Below, piece by piece: positions 1 through 8,167 of a stretch of 64,000 bases of DNA. Within the stretch, counting starts at the first letter, position 1; each line of letters starts with the position of its first letter. Origin of the DNA: Streptomyces acidiscabies (GTDB lineage Bacteria > Actinomycetota > Actinomycetes > Streptomycetales > Streptomycetaceae); assembly GCF_020010905.1 (NCBI RefSeq), contig NZ_JAGJBY010000001.1:5830307-5894306 (forward strand), in the 5' to 3' direction. Made by a program: the position numbers and the translations under genes. The notes under the pieces were generated by a model. That model was not told the origin of the DNA, made no database searches, and was given only the letters and a program-made list of their open reading frames with translations.

Positions 1-2
1 AG

Positions 3-254
3 ACCCTGCACCTGGTCTCCGGCAGAAGGCCCGGCCGCGTACCCCCGATAGGCCCGCTCCCGCACGGCCTGAAGGCGGCGGAAGTGGACTGGCTCGCGTC
101 GGGCCGCTTCGCGGAGGTCGCAGCCGTACCGCCCGCGCGCCTGGTACGCGCGGTGCTGCGCCTGACCAGGGCCCCCCGCCCCGCCCGCGCCTCCGCCTGG
201 AGCGAACTGCGCGACCTGCGTACCGCCGGGTTCATGACCTGGCCCGATGCCTGA
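3..254 (+). CDS. C-terminal fragment of an unidentified protein (5' end outside window)
   Basis: An open frame enters from the left edge and ends at a TGA at 252-254, giving the last 83 residues of a protein. The tail is Arg/Ala/Pro-rich with a helix-like stretch containing VDWLASGRF and SAWSELRDLR. I recognise no family from this fragment. It runs the same way as the next gene, whose ATG lies 28 nt downstream, so it probably belongs to the same transcription unit as the asparagine-synthetase-like gene. Its identity would help decide what this locus makes. Confidence 0.5.
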   Translation, partial: TLHLVSGRRPGRVPPIGPLPHGLKAAEVDWLASGRFAEVAAVPPARLVRAVLRLTRAPRPARASAWSELRDLRTAGFMTWPDA

Positions 255-282
255 CCCGACCCCGAACCGAGGACCCACACGC

Positions 283-792
283 ATGATCCGCCCACGCGAG
301 ACCGGCTACCGCGACGAACTGCTGGCCGACGGGACCGTCCACCGCACCTACGAGGACGGCGGCCAGGAATGGCGTCGCCGCTGGCCGGACGGCGTCGTGC
401 GGTGGCGCGACGAGCGGGGCGGCACCGGCACCGACGAACTCCTCGGCGACAGGATCGTGAAGCGGGTCCTCGCCGACGGGACGGTCATGTACGGGCGGGA
501 CATCGGCTACGGCCGCACCGTGTGGGGACGCGGCGAGCGGCTCACCGTCAACCGGACGTCGTTCGGCGGGCGGGTGGGCGCGGTGCTCGCTGGGATCGGC
601 ATCGCGGGGTTCGCGGTGACGGCCGCACACCTGCCGCCGGTGTCGCTCACGCCGGAGGAGGAAGAGGAGTTGAGACAGCAGGCGCAGAGTTCGTCGTCCG
701 GAGGCGGGGACGGCGGTAGCGGCGACAGCGGGTGGGACGGCGGTAACTGGGGGGACGACGACGGGAGTTGGAGCGACGACGACTTCGGGTGA
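283..792 (+). CDS. Membrane protein with DG/W repeats and a Gly/Asp/Trp-rich C-terminal tail
   Basis: This is a 169-residue protein. The ATG at 283 has GAGG about ten bases upstream; an in-frame ATG at 247 would overlap the previous stop. Residues 11-41 and 51-81 are two degenerate repeats built on DELLADGTV...W and DELLGD...LADGTV...W, rich in charged, Gly and Trp residues. One hydrophobic segment at about 98-116 (GAVLAGIGIAGFAVTAA) is a likely membrane span. It is followed by an acidic linker and a low-complexity tail, residues 136-169, of Ser, Gly, Asp and three Trp (e.g. WDGGNWGDDDGSWSDDD). I do not recognise the family. The next gene is an AsnB-like ATP-dependent carboxylate-activating enzyme. 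The Asp-rich tail could be a substrate, but that is inference only; the protein is much longer than usual RiPP precursors. Confidence 0.7.
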   Translation: MIRPRETGYRDELLADGTVHRTYEDGGQEWRRRWPDGVVRWRDERGGTGTDELLGDRIVKRVLADGTVMYGRDIGYGRTVWGRGERLTVNRTSFGGRVGAVLAGIGIAGFAVTAAHLPPVSLTPEEEEELRQQAQSSSSGGGDGGSGDSGWDGGNWGDDDGSWSDDDFG

Positions 793-842
793 CGGACCCA
801 CCGCACCGGTCGTACTCCCCCCGAAGAAAGGACACTCACCCG

Positions 843-2540
843 ATGGCGCGCTTCTGCGTCTGCGCGGCACCCGGCGCCGCGCACCTCACCGCGATGGGCG
901 TGACCCCCCTCGCCCCGGGCCTCGGCCTCGTACCCGGCGAACCGGGCCACGCGGACGGCCCGTTCGAGGCGGACGGCCGACGCGCCGTCGGCGAGGTCAC
1001 CCTCCACAACCGCGCCGAACTCCGAGCCGCACTCGACACTCCCGTCTCGCCGGACATCACCGACGGTGAACTCCTCCTGCGCTGCTGGACCCGCCTCGGC
1101 GCCCGAGGCGTCGCGCTCGCCGAGGGCATGTTCGCGCTGGCGATCCTGGACGGCGACGACGTCGTCCTGATCCGCGACCACGTCGGCGCCCGCACCCTCT
1201 TCTACGCCCGCGCAGACGGGACTTGGGCCGCCACGACCTCCCTGCGCGCCCTGCGCCGCTGGCCCGCGCTCGGCACCCGCGTGAACCTCTCCGCCGTACG
1301 CTCCTTCCTCACCTTCGCCTACCTGCCGGGCGACGAGACGCTCCTGGAGGGCGTGCGGGAGGTGTTGCCCGGGCGGGTGCTGCGGCTCGCGGCCGACGGG
1401 AGTGCGACGGAGACGGTGTACTGGGAGCCGGAGGAACGCATCGACGACGATGGCGACCCCGTCCTCACCCTGCGGACCCTCCTGGAGGAGGCCACCGCGC
1501 GGCGGCTGCCCGAGGCCGAGGCCGTCGCCGTCCTGCTGTCGGGCGGCGTCGACAGCTCGCTCGTCACCGCGCTCGCCGCGAAGCTGCACAGCCACCCCGT
1601 ACACACCTACTCGATCAGCTTCGGCGACGAACTCCCCAACGAACTGGGCTACTCGGGCCTCGTCGCCGCCCACTGCCACACCCGGCACCGGGTGTTGACG
1701 GTCTCCGGTACGGCCGTGGCGGCACGGCTCGCCGACACCGCCGCCCTCCTCGACAGCCCGGTCGGCGACCCGCTCACCGTCCCGAACCTGCTGCTCGCCG
1801 AGGCGGTCGCCGGAGACAGGCACACGGTCGTCCTCAACGGGGAGGGCGGGGACCCGGTGTTCGGCGGGCCGAAGAACCTCCCGATGCTGGTCCAGGAGAT
1901 GCACTCCCGCGCACCTTGGTCGGAGGACCGAGCCACCGCCTACCTGCGCTCCTACCGCAAGTGCTGGACCGACCTCCCGGACCTGCTCACCGCCGACGCG
2001 CTGGCCACCCTCGAACTCGCCCCGCCTCCCCAGCGGTTCGTCGAGCCCTACCTCACCGGCCCCGACCGCATGCCCCACCTCCTCAACCAGCTCCTGCACT
2101 GCAACCTCCGCACCAAGGGCGCCCACCACATCCTCACCAAGGTCGAACGCCTCACCGCCTCCCAAGGGCTCCAGGGCCGCGCCCCCCTCTTCGACCGGCG
2201 CGTCATCGACCACGCCTTCGCCGTCCCGCCCACCCTCAAACTCCGTGGCACGGCGGAGAAATGGGTCCTCAAGGAGGCCGTACGGGACCTGCTGCCCGAG
2301 ACGGTCGTGGACCGGCCGAAGAGCGGCATGCGGGTGCCGGTGCAGCAGTGGCTGGGCGGCCCCCTGCGCGACCTCGGCGGCGACCTGCTGCTCGGGCGTG
2401 CGGCCCGGCAACGGGGACTGTTCCGCACCGACACCGTACGGACCTGGCTGCGCGGCGAAGGCACGCTACTGCCCCGGCAGGGCGGCAAGTTGTGGCTCGT
2501 CCTCACCCTGGAGCTGTGGCTCCGGGCCTACGACCTGTAA
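843..2540 (+). CDS. Asparagine-synthetase-like enzyme lacking the glutaminase cysteine
   Basis: A 565-residue class-II asparagine synthetase homologue. The C-terminal synthetase domain has an intact PP-loop (LLSGGVDSS, about residues 231-239) and a GEGGDPVFGG segment near 333, so ATP-dependent activation of a carboxylate should be possible. True glutamine-dependent AsnB exposes Cys2 as its N-terminal nucleophile. Here the protein begins M-A-R-F-C-V-C, so Cys2 is absent and glutamine hydrolysis is unlikely unless an upstream start is used. Family members without this Cys include beta-lactam synthetase, carbapenam synthetase and lasso-peptide cyclases, which use the activated carboxylate for another amine. 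AAAGGA precedes the ATG at 843. The stop is 16 nt before the aldehyde dehydrogenase start. No lasso B-protein or RRE gene is visible in the window. The enzyme class is clear; the reaction is unknown. Confidence 0.85.
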   Translation: MARFCVCAAPGAAHLTAMGVTPLAPGLGLVPGEPGHADGPFEADGRRAVGEVTLHNRAELRAALDTPVSPDITDGELLLRCWTRLGARGVALAEGMFALAILDGDDVVLIRDHVGARTLFYARADGTWAATTSLRALRRWPALGTRVNLSAVRSFLTFAYLPGDETLLEGVREVLPGRVLRLAADGSATETVYWEPEERIDDDGDPVLTLRTLLEEATARRLPEAEAVAVLLSGGVDSSLVTALAAKLHSHPVHTYSISFGDELPNELGYSGLVAAHCHTRHRVLTVSGTAVAARLADTAALLDSPVGDPLTVPNLLLAEAVAGDRHTVVLNGEGGDPVFGGPKNLPMLVQEMHSRAPWSEDRATAYLRSYRKCWTDLPDLLTADALATLELAPPPQRFVEPYLTGPDRMPHLLNQLLHCNLRTKGAHHILTKVERLTASQGLQGRAPLFDRRVIDHAFAVPPTLKLRGTAEKWVLKEAVRDLLPETVVDRPKSGMRVPVQQWLGGPLRDLGGDLLLGRAARQRGLFRTDTVRTWLRGEGTLLPRQGGKLWLVLTLELWLRAYDL

Positions 2541-2556
2541 AGGGAGACCAGCGCAC

Positions 2557-3906
2557 GTGAACACTACCCTCATAGACCCCCGCACCGGCCGTACCCGAGG
2601 CACCTCGCCCATCGGGCGCGAGCCCGAGGTCGGCGAGGCGGTCGCCAACGCCCGTACGGCTCTGGCGACTTGGCGGGGGCTCACTCCCAAGGAACGCTCG
2701 CGTCGGCTGGAGCGGCTCGCCGCGCTCGTGGAGGAGAACGCGGCCGAGTACGTCGCCCGCGAGAACGCCGGGACCGGGAAGCCGTCGAGCGAGACCGCCG
2801 GTGAAGTGGCGCAGGTCGCCGACCTGTTCCGGTTCTACGCGTCCGCTGTGCGGGCCCAAACCGCGCCTGCCGCCGGGCGGTTGATCGACGGGCATGAGAG
2901 CTGGGTGCGTTGGGAACCGCTCGGGGTCGTCGGGGTCGTCGTGCCCTGGAACTACCCGCTGATGATGGCTACTTGGCGGTGCGCTCCCGCGCTTGCCGCC
3001 GGGAACGTCGTCGTGGTCAAGCCCGCCGAGACGACGCCGGACACGTTGGAGCTGCTTGCTCAACACGCTGCCGAGGCGCTGGGGTTGGGGGTCCTGGCGA
3101 CGGTTCCCGGTGACCGTGAGACGGGGCGGCTGCTCGTCGCGGCGGACGTCGACATGATCGCGTTCACCGGCAGCGCCCGCGCCGGTGCCGACGTCGCCGC
3201 GCGGGCCGGAGGACGCCGGGTCAGCCTCGAACTCGGCGGCAACGCACCCGCGTTGATCCTCCCCGACGCCCCCTCCGACACCTGGACCCAGCTCGTCGCC
3301 GCCTGCGCCTACAACGCCGGCCAGAGCTGCGCCGCACCCGCGCGGGTCATCACCCTCCCCGAGAACTACGAACAGACGGTCGCCGAACTCGCCGAAGCGG
3401 CCCGGCAATGCGTAGCGGGCCGCGACTTCGGCCCCCTCAACAACGCGGACCAGGCGGCTCGTTACGACGGGATCGTGAAGTCCTCGGCGGCCGGACGGTC
3501 CCTCACGGGCGAACTCGCCCTGGGCTCAGGCGAGGAGAACGGCTACTGGCGTCCCGTACGGATCCTCGCCGACCTTCCCGACGACGACCCGGCGATCGTG
3601 GAGGAGGTGTTCGGGCCACTGCTGACGGTCCAACAGGCGGAGGACGTCGACGCGGCGGTGTCCCTCGCGAACGGGGTCCCACAGGCACTCGCGGCGAGCG
3701 TGTGGACACGGGACCTGACGACAGGGCTGGAGCTGGCCGGACGGCTGAACGCGGGGGAGGCGTGGCTCAACTGCCACCTCGCACAGACGGCGGAGCTGCC
3801 GCACGGGGGGCGGGGGGCGTCGGGGCACGGGACGGACTTGAGCGTGCTGGCGCTGCATGAGTATCAGCGGCCGAAGACGGTTACGGCGAGGTTGGTGCGG
3901 GGGTGA
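2557..3906 (+). CDS. Aldehyde dehydrogenase family protein
   Basis: NAD(P)-dependent oxidation of an aldehyde to an acid is the expected reaction. The 449-residue protein carries the family landmarks: VPWNYP with the oxyanion Asn, the cofactor-binding VVVKPAE, FTGS, the general-base segment LELGGNAP, the catalytic cysteine in NAGQSC, and EEVFGP near the C-terminus. It is a little shorter than the usual 480-500 residues, with a short N-terminus. The start is GTG 2557 with GGGAG ten bases upstream. It sits 16 nt after the AsnB-like gene and its stop overlaps the start of the next small gene, so it is part of that operon. The substrate is not predictable; an aldehyde generated by the same pathway is the natural guess. 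Confidence 0.9.
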   Translation: MNTTLIDPRTGRTRGTSPIGREPEVGEAVANARTALATWRGLTPKERSRRLERLAALVEENAAEYVARENAGTGKPSSETAGEVAQVADLFRFYASAVRAQTAPAAGRLIDGHESWVRWEPLGVVGVVVPWNYPLMMATWRCAPALAAGNVVVVKPAETTPDTLELLAQHAAEALGLGVLATVPGDRETGRLLVAADVDMIAFTGSARAGADVAARAGGRRVSLELGGNAPALILPDAPSDTWTQLVAACAYNAGQSCAAPARVITLPENYEQTVAELAEAARQCVAGRDFGPLNNADQAARYDGIVKSSAAGRSLTGELALGSGEENGYWRPVRILADLPDDDPAIVEEVFGPLLTVQQAEDVDAAVSLANGVPQALAASVWTRDLTTGLELAGRLNAGEAWLNCHLAQTAELPHGGRGASGHGTDLSVLALHEYQRPKTVTARLVRG

Positions 3907-4094
3907 GGAAGCCGCTGATCGCCGGAGCACAGGTCGTCTCCGGCCTGACCATCGTGCTCCTCAGCTTGTTCGGGATGATCACCAAAGAGCCGTACTCGAT
4001 CCTGGCGCCGATGCTGGGTACGGGACTGTTCGTCGACGGCTGCCGGGATCTGTGGACGCTGCGTACCCGGCAGCGAAGCGAGCAGCAGGGGTGA
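3903..4094 (+). CDS. Small two-helix membrane protein
   Basis: A 63-residue protein starting at GTG 3903, which overlaps the aldehyde dehydrogenase stop as GTGA and suggests translational coupling. It has two hydrophobic segments, about residues 6-24 (AGAQVVSGLTIVLLSLFG) and 32-44, and a basic C-terminus rich in Arg and Gln. I recognise no family. It closes the gene string that begins at the left edge; a 150-nt gap follows. Confidence 0.6.
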   Translation: MRKPLIAGAQVVSGLTIVLLSLFGMITKEPYSILAPMLGTGLFVDGCRDLWTLRTRQRSEQQG

Positions 4095-4144
4095 CCCGCG
4101 ACGATCGGCATCGGCGGATCTGACTGGAAGGACTAGCCCGTTCG

Positions 4145-4177
4145 GGCCGATCGGCTCGGTGGCCTGGCCGATCGGCC
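4145..4177. repeat. Repeated palindrome GGCCGATCGG, 21-bp period
   Basis: GGCCGATCGG begins at 4145 and again at 4166, and each copy is self-complementary (GGCCGATCGGCC in the second). A 21-bp spacing places both on the same face of the helix. They lie upstream of TAGCGT (4203-4208), a plausible -10 box for the Clp-N-domain gene at 4246. This is a candidate operator; the binding protein is unknown. Confidence 0.45.
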
Positions 4178-4245
4178 GATGCGGGGGTCGGTCCGTGGTC
4201 CGTAGCGTTCGAGGTGGATGAGGACGCGAGGGACGGGAGACGCAG

Positions 4246-5376
4246 ATGGTGCAGCGGGTCGACGGGATGGCGACGGAGTTCGGCACGGACGTCGTGGAGC
4301 TGCTGGGGCGGGCGCTGAAGGTGGCGGTGCGGATCGAGCTGACGGCAGTGGGGACGGACACGGTGCTGGAGGCCGTGGTGGGGGAGACGGACGCCGGTGA
4401 GGCGATCGTCTCGGGGATGCGGAAGGCCGGTTCGCTCGGCGGGCACATCCGGGCGCTCGCCGGGAGCGGGAGGTGGGTGAGCGAGGACGACGCCGAGGCC
4501 GTCGAGGACCGCGAGGTGGACGCCGTCTGGCGCGAGGTGTGCTGGCGCTACCGCCTCGCGAAGCGCGAACCCGCCGAACTGCCCGGCATGACGGGGGCGT
4601 TGCGTGCCTGCCTGCTCCGCGCCCTGGAGTCGGCCCGCACCGAAGGGGCACCGGCGGTGCGCCAGAGGGATGTGGCCCGGTCCCTGGTGGAGGTGCCCGG
4701 CACCCGTGCGCGGGAGGCGATGACGCTGGAGCGCGTCGACACGGCCGCCGCACTGGAGAGGCTCGCCGCCGTCACGGAGGACGAGGCCCCGGAGTCGGCC
4801 GGCATCCACGTGCTGCGGATGGGCGGGGCGTTCGGCAGGCGGCGGAACCCCGTGATGCGCGTGCTGGGTTCCCTGGTCTCGGGCAGCGGTGTGAACGGTT
4901 CACCGGTCATGGGCGCGGTCAACGCCGAGGCTCAGCGGCAGGCGGCCCGGCACGGCCGGGGCTTCACGGGACCGGCGGATCAACTGCTGGGCATCCTCGC
5001 CCTCGACCGTGCCCTGCACGTCGCCGGCCTCGCACTCCCCGATGACCTCCGGGCCGTCAACTCCGCCGCGGACCTGCTGCGCCGGCACGGCGTACGCCAG
5101 GACACCCTGACCGCCTCCGCCCTCACCCTCCCGCCCGCTTCCGGCACCACGGGCAAGGACGAGGAACCGGCTCCCGAAAACGGCGCCGTGGAGCTGACCC
5201 CCGCAGCCCAGCGGATCACCGACGTCGCCCGCCTGGCCGCCGCCGAGCACGGCGCCCTCACGACCGGCACGGTCCACATGCTGGCCGCCCTCCTCGACGA
5301 CGAGACCGTCGCAGGACTCCTGGACCTGGACGTCGTCGCCCTGCGCGCCGACCTGACTCCCCTGCTGGGCGCGTGA
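4246..5376 (+). CDS. Clp N-domain-containing protein (no ATPase domain)
   Basis: A 376-residue protein with ClpA/ClpC N-domain-like repeats but no Walker motifs. The N-domain signature appears as paired segments around residues 225-260 (ARHGRGFTGPADQLLGILAL) and 310-345 (LTPAAQRITDVARLAAAEHG). ClpC N-domains bind substrates and adaptors such as McsB; a stand-alone N-domain protein could act as adaptor or decoy. GGGAG precedes the ATG. The stop overlaps a GTG in frame with the histidine kinase, so the three genes through the response regulator at 6883 may be functionally linked. The specific role is unknown. Confidence 0.75.
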   Translation: MVQRVDGMATEFGTDVVELLGRALKVAVRIELTAVGTDTVLEAVVGETDAGEAIVSGMRKAGSLGGHIRALAGSGRWVSEDDAEAVEDREVDAVWREVCWRYRLAKREPAELPGMTGALRACLLRALESARTEGAPAVRQRDVARSLVEVPGTRAREAMTLERVDTAAALERLAAVTEDEAPESAGIHVLRMGGAFGRRRNPVMRVLGSLVSGSGVNGSPVMGAVNAEAQRQAARHGRGFTGPADQLLGILALDRALHVAGLALPDDLRAVNSAADLLRRHGVRQDTLTASALTLPPASGTTGKDEEPAPENGAVELTPAAQRITDVARLAAAEHGALTTGTVHMLAALLDDETVAGLLDLDVVALRADLTPLLGA

Positions 5377-5426
5377 CACCCGACGGCTACCGTTCCTCCT
5401 GGGAGAACGGCGGCGGAAGGGAGAAC

Positions 5427-6785
5427 ATGCGTCACCTGCTCGCGGACGCACGGGTGTCGAGGCTGCGCGACGAAGCAGAGGCGATCAGGTCGGCCGTAGG
5501 CGGCGCGGACCGGCGCACGGTCCGCCGCGAACTGTTCCTCTGTACGCTCGCCGCCCTCTTCTCCCTGCTGCCCCTGCTGCTCGCACCCCCGGTCCACCTG
5601 GCGTCGGCCGTCCTCGAAGCGGCGGTGGCGGTCCTGCTCGTCCCCGCCCGGCGGATCCGGCCCACCGCCGCTGTCCTGGGCGCCTCGGTGCTGGTCGTCG
5701 GCGAGAACGTATGGACGATGGCGGTCGCCCCCCTCGTCGTCCTCGCCGCCGCGCGCCGGGTCGCACGGCCCTGGCGGACCGTCGGGATCTCCTGCGCTCT
5801 CGTCCTGGTGCTCACCGTCACCAAGTCGCTGATCTGGTCCGGCGACCTGCTGATGAACCTCGGCGGCGGCGCGGCCTCGGCGGTGATCCTCCTGGTGCTC
5901 CCCGCCCTCGCGGGGACGCTGCTCGGCAGACGGCGCCCCCTGGTGCGACTCCTCAAGGAACGCAACGCCTACCTGGAACAGGCCCGCGTCCTCACCGACG
6001 AGGCGGCGCGCATGCAGGAGCGCAACCGGATAGCCGGCGAGATGCACGACCTCCTCGGCCACCGCCTCAGCCTCATCTCCGTCCACGCAGGAGCCCTCGA
6101 ACTCGCCGCAGGACGCCAGGCACCCGCGCTGTCCGGCCAGGCCGAACTCCTGCGCACCACGGCCGGTACGGCGATGCAGGAACTCCGCGAGATCCTCGGC
6201 GTCCTGCGCCACACGGACCTCACGGGGGAGGAACGCGGAACACGCGAGGACATCACCGCACTCGTGACCGAGTCCCGGCGGGCGGGAAGCAGCGTCGACC
6301 TGGACTGGTCCGTCCCCGACACGGCCGACGTGGGATTCCGGACCCGGCAGGCGATCCACCGCGTCGTCCGGGAGGGCCTGACGAACGCGCTGAAACACGC
6401 GGCTGGAGCGCCGGCCAGAGTGGTCGTCAGGAACGCGGCCGGCGCGGTCGAGGTGTCGGTGACGAACGCGGCACCGGGCACCGGGGTCCGGTCCCAGGGC
6501 GGGAACAACAGCGGCCTGGTCGGCTGCGAGGAACGGGTCTCGCTGCTCGGCGGAAAGTTCGAGGCGGGAACACTGCCCGACGGCGGCTTCCGCATCGCGG
6601 CCTGGCTACCGGGGGAGGGGACGGGGGCGGCTTTCGACCCGGGCGGCCGAGCGGCCTGGACCCCGGCGGCGGACGAGATCCTGACCTGGCCCCGCGTGCT
6701 CGGATCGGGATGCCTCGCGGTGACGATCGTGCTGCCGACGGTGGCGTTCCTCCTGGTCCTGGCGGTCGCGGAGTTCGTCAGGTGA
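5427..6785 (+). CDS. Sensor histidine kinase, NarL-type (HisKA_3), with extra C-terminal membrane helix
   Basis: This membrane sensor kinase should phosphorylate the regulator encoded at 6883. The N-terminal third has four or more hydrophobic helices. The dimerisation/phospho-acceptor helix follows (ERNRIAGEMHDLLGHRLSLI, with His in MHDLLGH). Then come the HATPase N-box (REGLTNALKHA) and a G-box-like GLVGCEERVSLLGG. ATG 5427 follows GGAAGGGAG; an in-frame GTG at 5373 overlapping the previous stop is possible. Unusually, about 65 residues follow the ATPase domain and end in a strong hydrophobic helix (LAVTIVLPTVAFLLVLAVAEF). The C-terminus is therefore predicted to be membrane-anchored, unlike standard kinases of this type. 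No short sensor domain is recognisable. Confidence 0.88.
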   Translation: MRHLLADARVSRLRDEAEAIRSAVGGADRRTVRRELFLCTLAALFSLLPLLLAPPVHLASAVLEAAVAVLLVPARRIRPTAAVLGASVLVVGENVWTMAVAPLVVLAAARRVARPWRTVGISCALVLVLTVTKSLIWSGDLLMNLGGGAASAVILLVLPALAGTLLGRRRPLVRLLKERNAYLEQARVLTDEAARMQERNRIAGEMHDLLGHRLSLISVHAGALELAAGRQAPALSGQAELLRTTAGTAMQELREILGVLRHTDLTGEERGTREDITALVTESRRAGSSVDLDWSVPDTADVGFRTRQAIHRVVREGLTNALKHAAGAPARVVVRNAAGAVEVSVTNAAPGTGVRSQGGNNSGLVGCEERVSLLGGKFEAGTLPDGGFRIAAWLPGEGTGAAFDPGGRAAWTPAADEILTWPRVLGSGCLAVTIVLPTVAFLLVLAVAEFVR

Positions 6786-6870
6786 GCGGGTACAGGCGGT
6801 CGCACGAGCCGAGCGGCACCAGCGGTACTCCAGGCATCGGCCGGCACCCCGAGGACCGGGCGGCATCTCA

Positions 6871-6883
6871 TAGACTGAGCCGA
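6871..6883 (+). promoter_or_regulatory. -10 box TAGACT of a probably leaderless response-regulator transcript
   Basis: TAGACT at 6871-6876 ends six bases before the ATG at 6883, and no Shine-Dalgarno sequence lies between. Transcription would begin at or next to the A of ATG, which is common in Streptomyces. The regulator could therefore be transcribed separately from the kinase. Confidence 0.5.
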
Positions 6884-7536
6884 TGATCCGAGTCCTGGTC
6901 GCCGACGACGAAGCGCTGATGCGGGCCGGGATCCGGCTGATCCTGGAGAACGCCGACGACATCAAGGTGGTCGCCGAGGCGGGGGACGGCCGCGAGGCCG
7001 CCGAGGTGTGCCGCAGCCAGGAGATCGACGTGGCTCTCCTCGACATCCAGATGCCGGGCCGGGACGGCATCGCAGCCGCCGAGGACATCACCCGGATGTC
7101 GCCGCGCACGTGTGTCGTGATGCTGACCGCGTTCGGGGAGGAGGCCAGTGTCACCCGCGCGCTGCGAGCCGGCGCGAGCGGATTCCTCCTCAAGGACACC
7201 GGGCCCGCCGACCTGATCCGCGCCGTACAACTCGCGGCGCGCGGTGAGCCCGTCCTCGCGCCGCGCATCACCCGCCAACTCCTCGACCGGCACGTCAGGT
7301 CGGGCCGCGACACCGAGGCCGCCCGGGCCCGCCTCGCCGACCTCACCCCCGCCGAACTCGACGTCCTGCGCCTCCTCGCCGCCGGACTCTCCAACGCGGA
7401 GATCGCCGACCGCCTCTACCTCAGCGCGGGCACGGTCAAGGCCCACATCAGCCGCATCCTCACCCGCACCGACTGCACGAACCGCGTCCAGGCAGCCGTC
7501 CTCGCACACGACGCAGGCCTGGCCGACGAAGCCTGA
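6883..7536 (+). CDS. Response regulator, NarL/LuxR family
   Basis: A 217-residue DNA-binding response regulator and the likely partner of the kinase at 5427. The receiver domain has the acidic pocket (VADDE), the phospho-acceptor Asp in VALLDIQMPGRDG, Thr in MLTAFG and Lys in FLLKDTGP. The C-terminal LuxR helix-turn-helix (LTPAELDVLRLLAAGLSNAEIADRL...GTVKAHISRIL) is complete. It starts 97 nt after the kinase. Targets are unknown; the adjacent Clp-N-domain gene is a candidate. Confidence 0.92.
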   Translation: MIRVLVADDEALMRAGIRLILENADDIKVVAEAGDGREAAEVCRSQEIDVALLDIQMPGRDGIAAAEDITRMSPRTCVVMLTAFGEEASVTRALRAGASGFLLKDTGPADLIRAVQLAARGEPVLAPRITRQLLDRHVRSGRDTEAARARLADLTPAELDVLRLLAAGLSNAEIADRLYLSAGTVKAHISRILTRTDCTNRVQAAVLAHDAGLADEA

Positions 7537-7605
7537 ACCACGCGCCCAGGCAAAGGCGTTGACGCCCCGGCCCGCACCTACCGAGCCCGCCCTCCCTGGC
7601 CAATT

Positions 7606-7625
7606 GCTATCAAGAAAGCTATCAA
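7606..7625. promoter_or_regulatory. Direct repeat GCTATCAA x2, candidate MarR operator
   Basis: GCTATCAA occurs at 7606-7613 and 7618-7625, a 12-bp period, just upstream of the TACAGT (7642-7647) -10-like box of the MarR gene. The stretch is conspicuously A/T-rich for this genome. Autoregulation by the MarR protein is the simplest reading. Confidence 0.5.
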
Positions 7626-7654
7626 CACAGCGACCCTCGTATACAGTGCCGAAC

Positions 7655-8164
7655 GTGACGACCAAACCCGACCCCGTGGACACCTGGCTCGACTCGTGGC
7701 GCGCAGAACTCCCCGAGTCCCTGTTCGCCTCCACGGAACTGACCAAACGGATCCTGTTCCTCTCCGCCGGACTGGACGCCGCGATGCGCCGGGCGCTCGC
7801 CGAGTTCCAGCTCACCCCCGCCGAGTTCGACGTCCTGACCGCGCTGCGCCGCCTGGGCGAGCCGTACCGCATGAAGCCGAACAACCTCGCCCGCCTCCTC
7901 ATGCTCTCCACCGGCGGCACCACCAACGTCGCCCACCGCCTGGTGGCCCGGGGCTACGCCGTCCGCGAGGCCGACCCCGAGGACGCCCGCAGCGCCTGGA
8001 TCCACCTCACCCCCGAGGGGATCGACATCGCCGGACGCGCCGTCGTCGCCGTCGGGGAGGCCGTCCAGACCGACCTCTTCGACGGCGCGCCCACGGAACG
8101 CGTGGACCAGGCGACCCAGGCCCTGCGCGACCTGTCGGCCGAGGCACCCAGGCTGCGTCGGTAG
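7655..8164 (+). CDS. MarR-family transcriptional regulator
   Basis: A 169-residue winged-helix regulator. The DNA-binding core runs from LTPAEFDVLTALRRLGEPYRMKPNNLA through LLMLSTGGTTNVAHRLVARGYAVREADPEDARSAW, which is the recognition helix and the wing with the typical DPEDAR-type turn. Start GTG 7655 lies seven bases after TACAGT, so translation may be leaderless. It is convergent with, and 3 nt from, the response regulator at 8168. MarR proteins usually respond to small phenolic or lipophilic ligands; nothing here identifies one. Confidence 0.88.
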   Translation: MTTKPDPVDTWLDSWRAELPESLFASTELTKRILFLSAGLDAAMRRALAEFQLTPAEFDVLTALRRLGEPYRMKPNNLARLLMLSTGGTTNVAHRLVARGYAVREADPEDARSAWIHLTPEGIDIAGRAVVAVGEAVQTDLFDGAPTERVDQATQALRDLSAEAPRLRR

Positions 8165-8167
8165 CGC

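Noticed and set aside
283..2540. Lasso-peptide gene cluster
   Set aside because: The AsnB-like enzyme fits a cyclase, but there is no transglutaminase-like B protein, no RRE and no short precursor with the usual leader; the tail protein is 169 residues with a membrane helix. Kept only as a finding.
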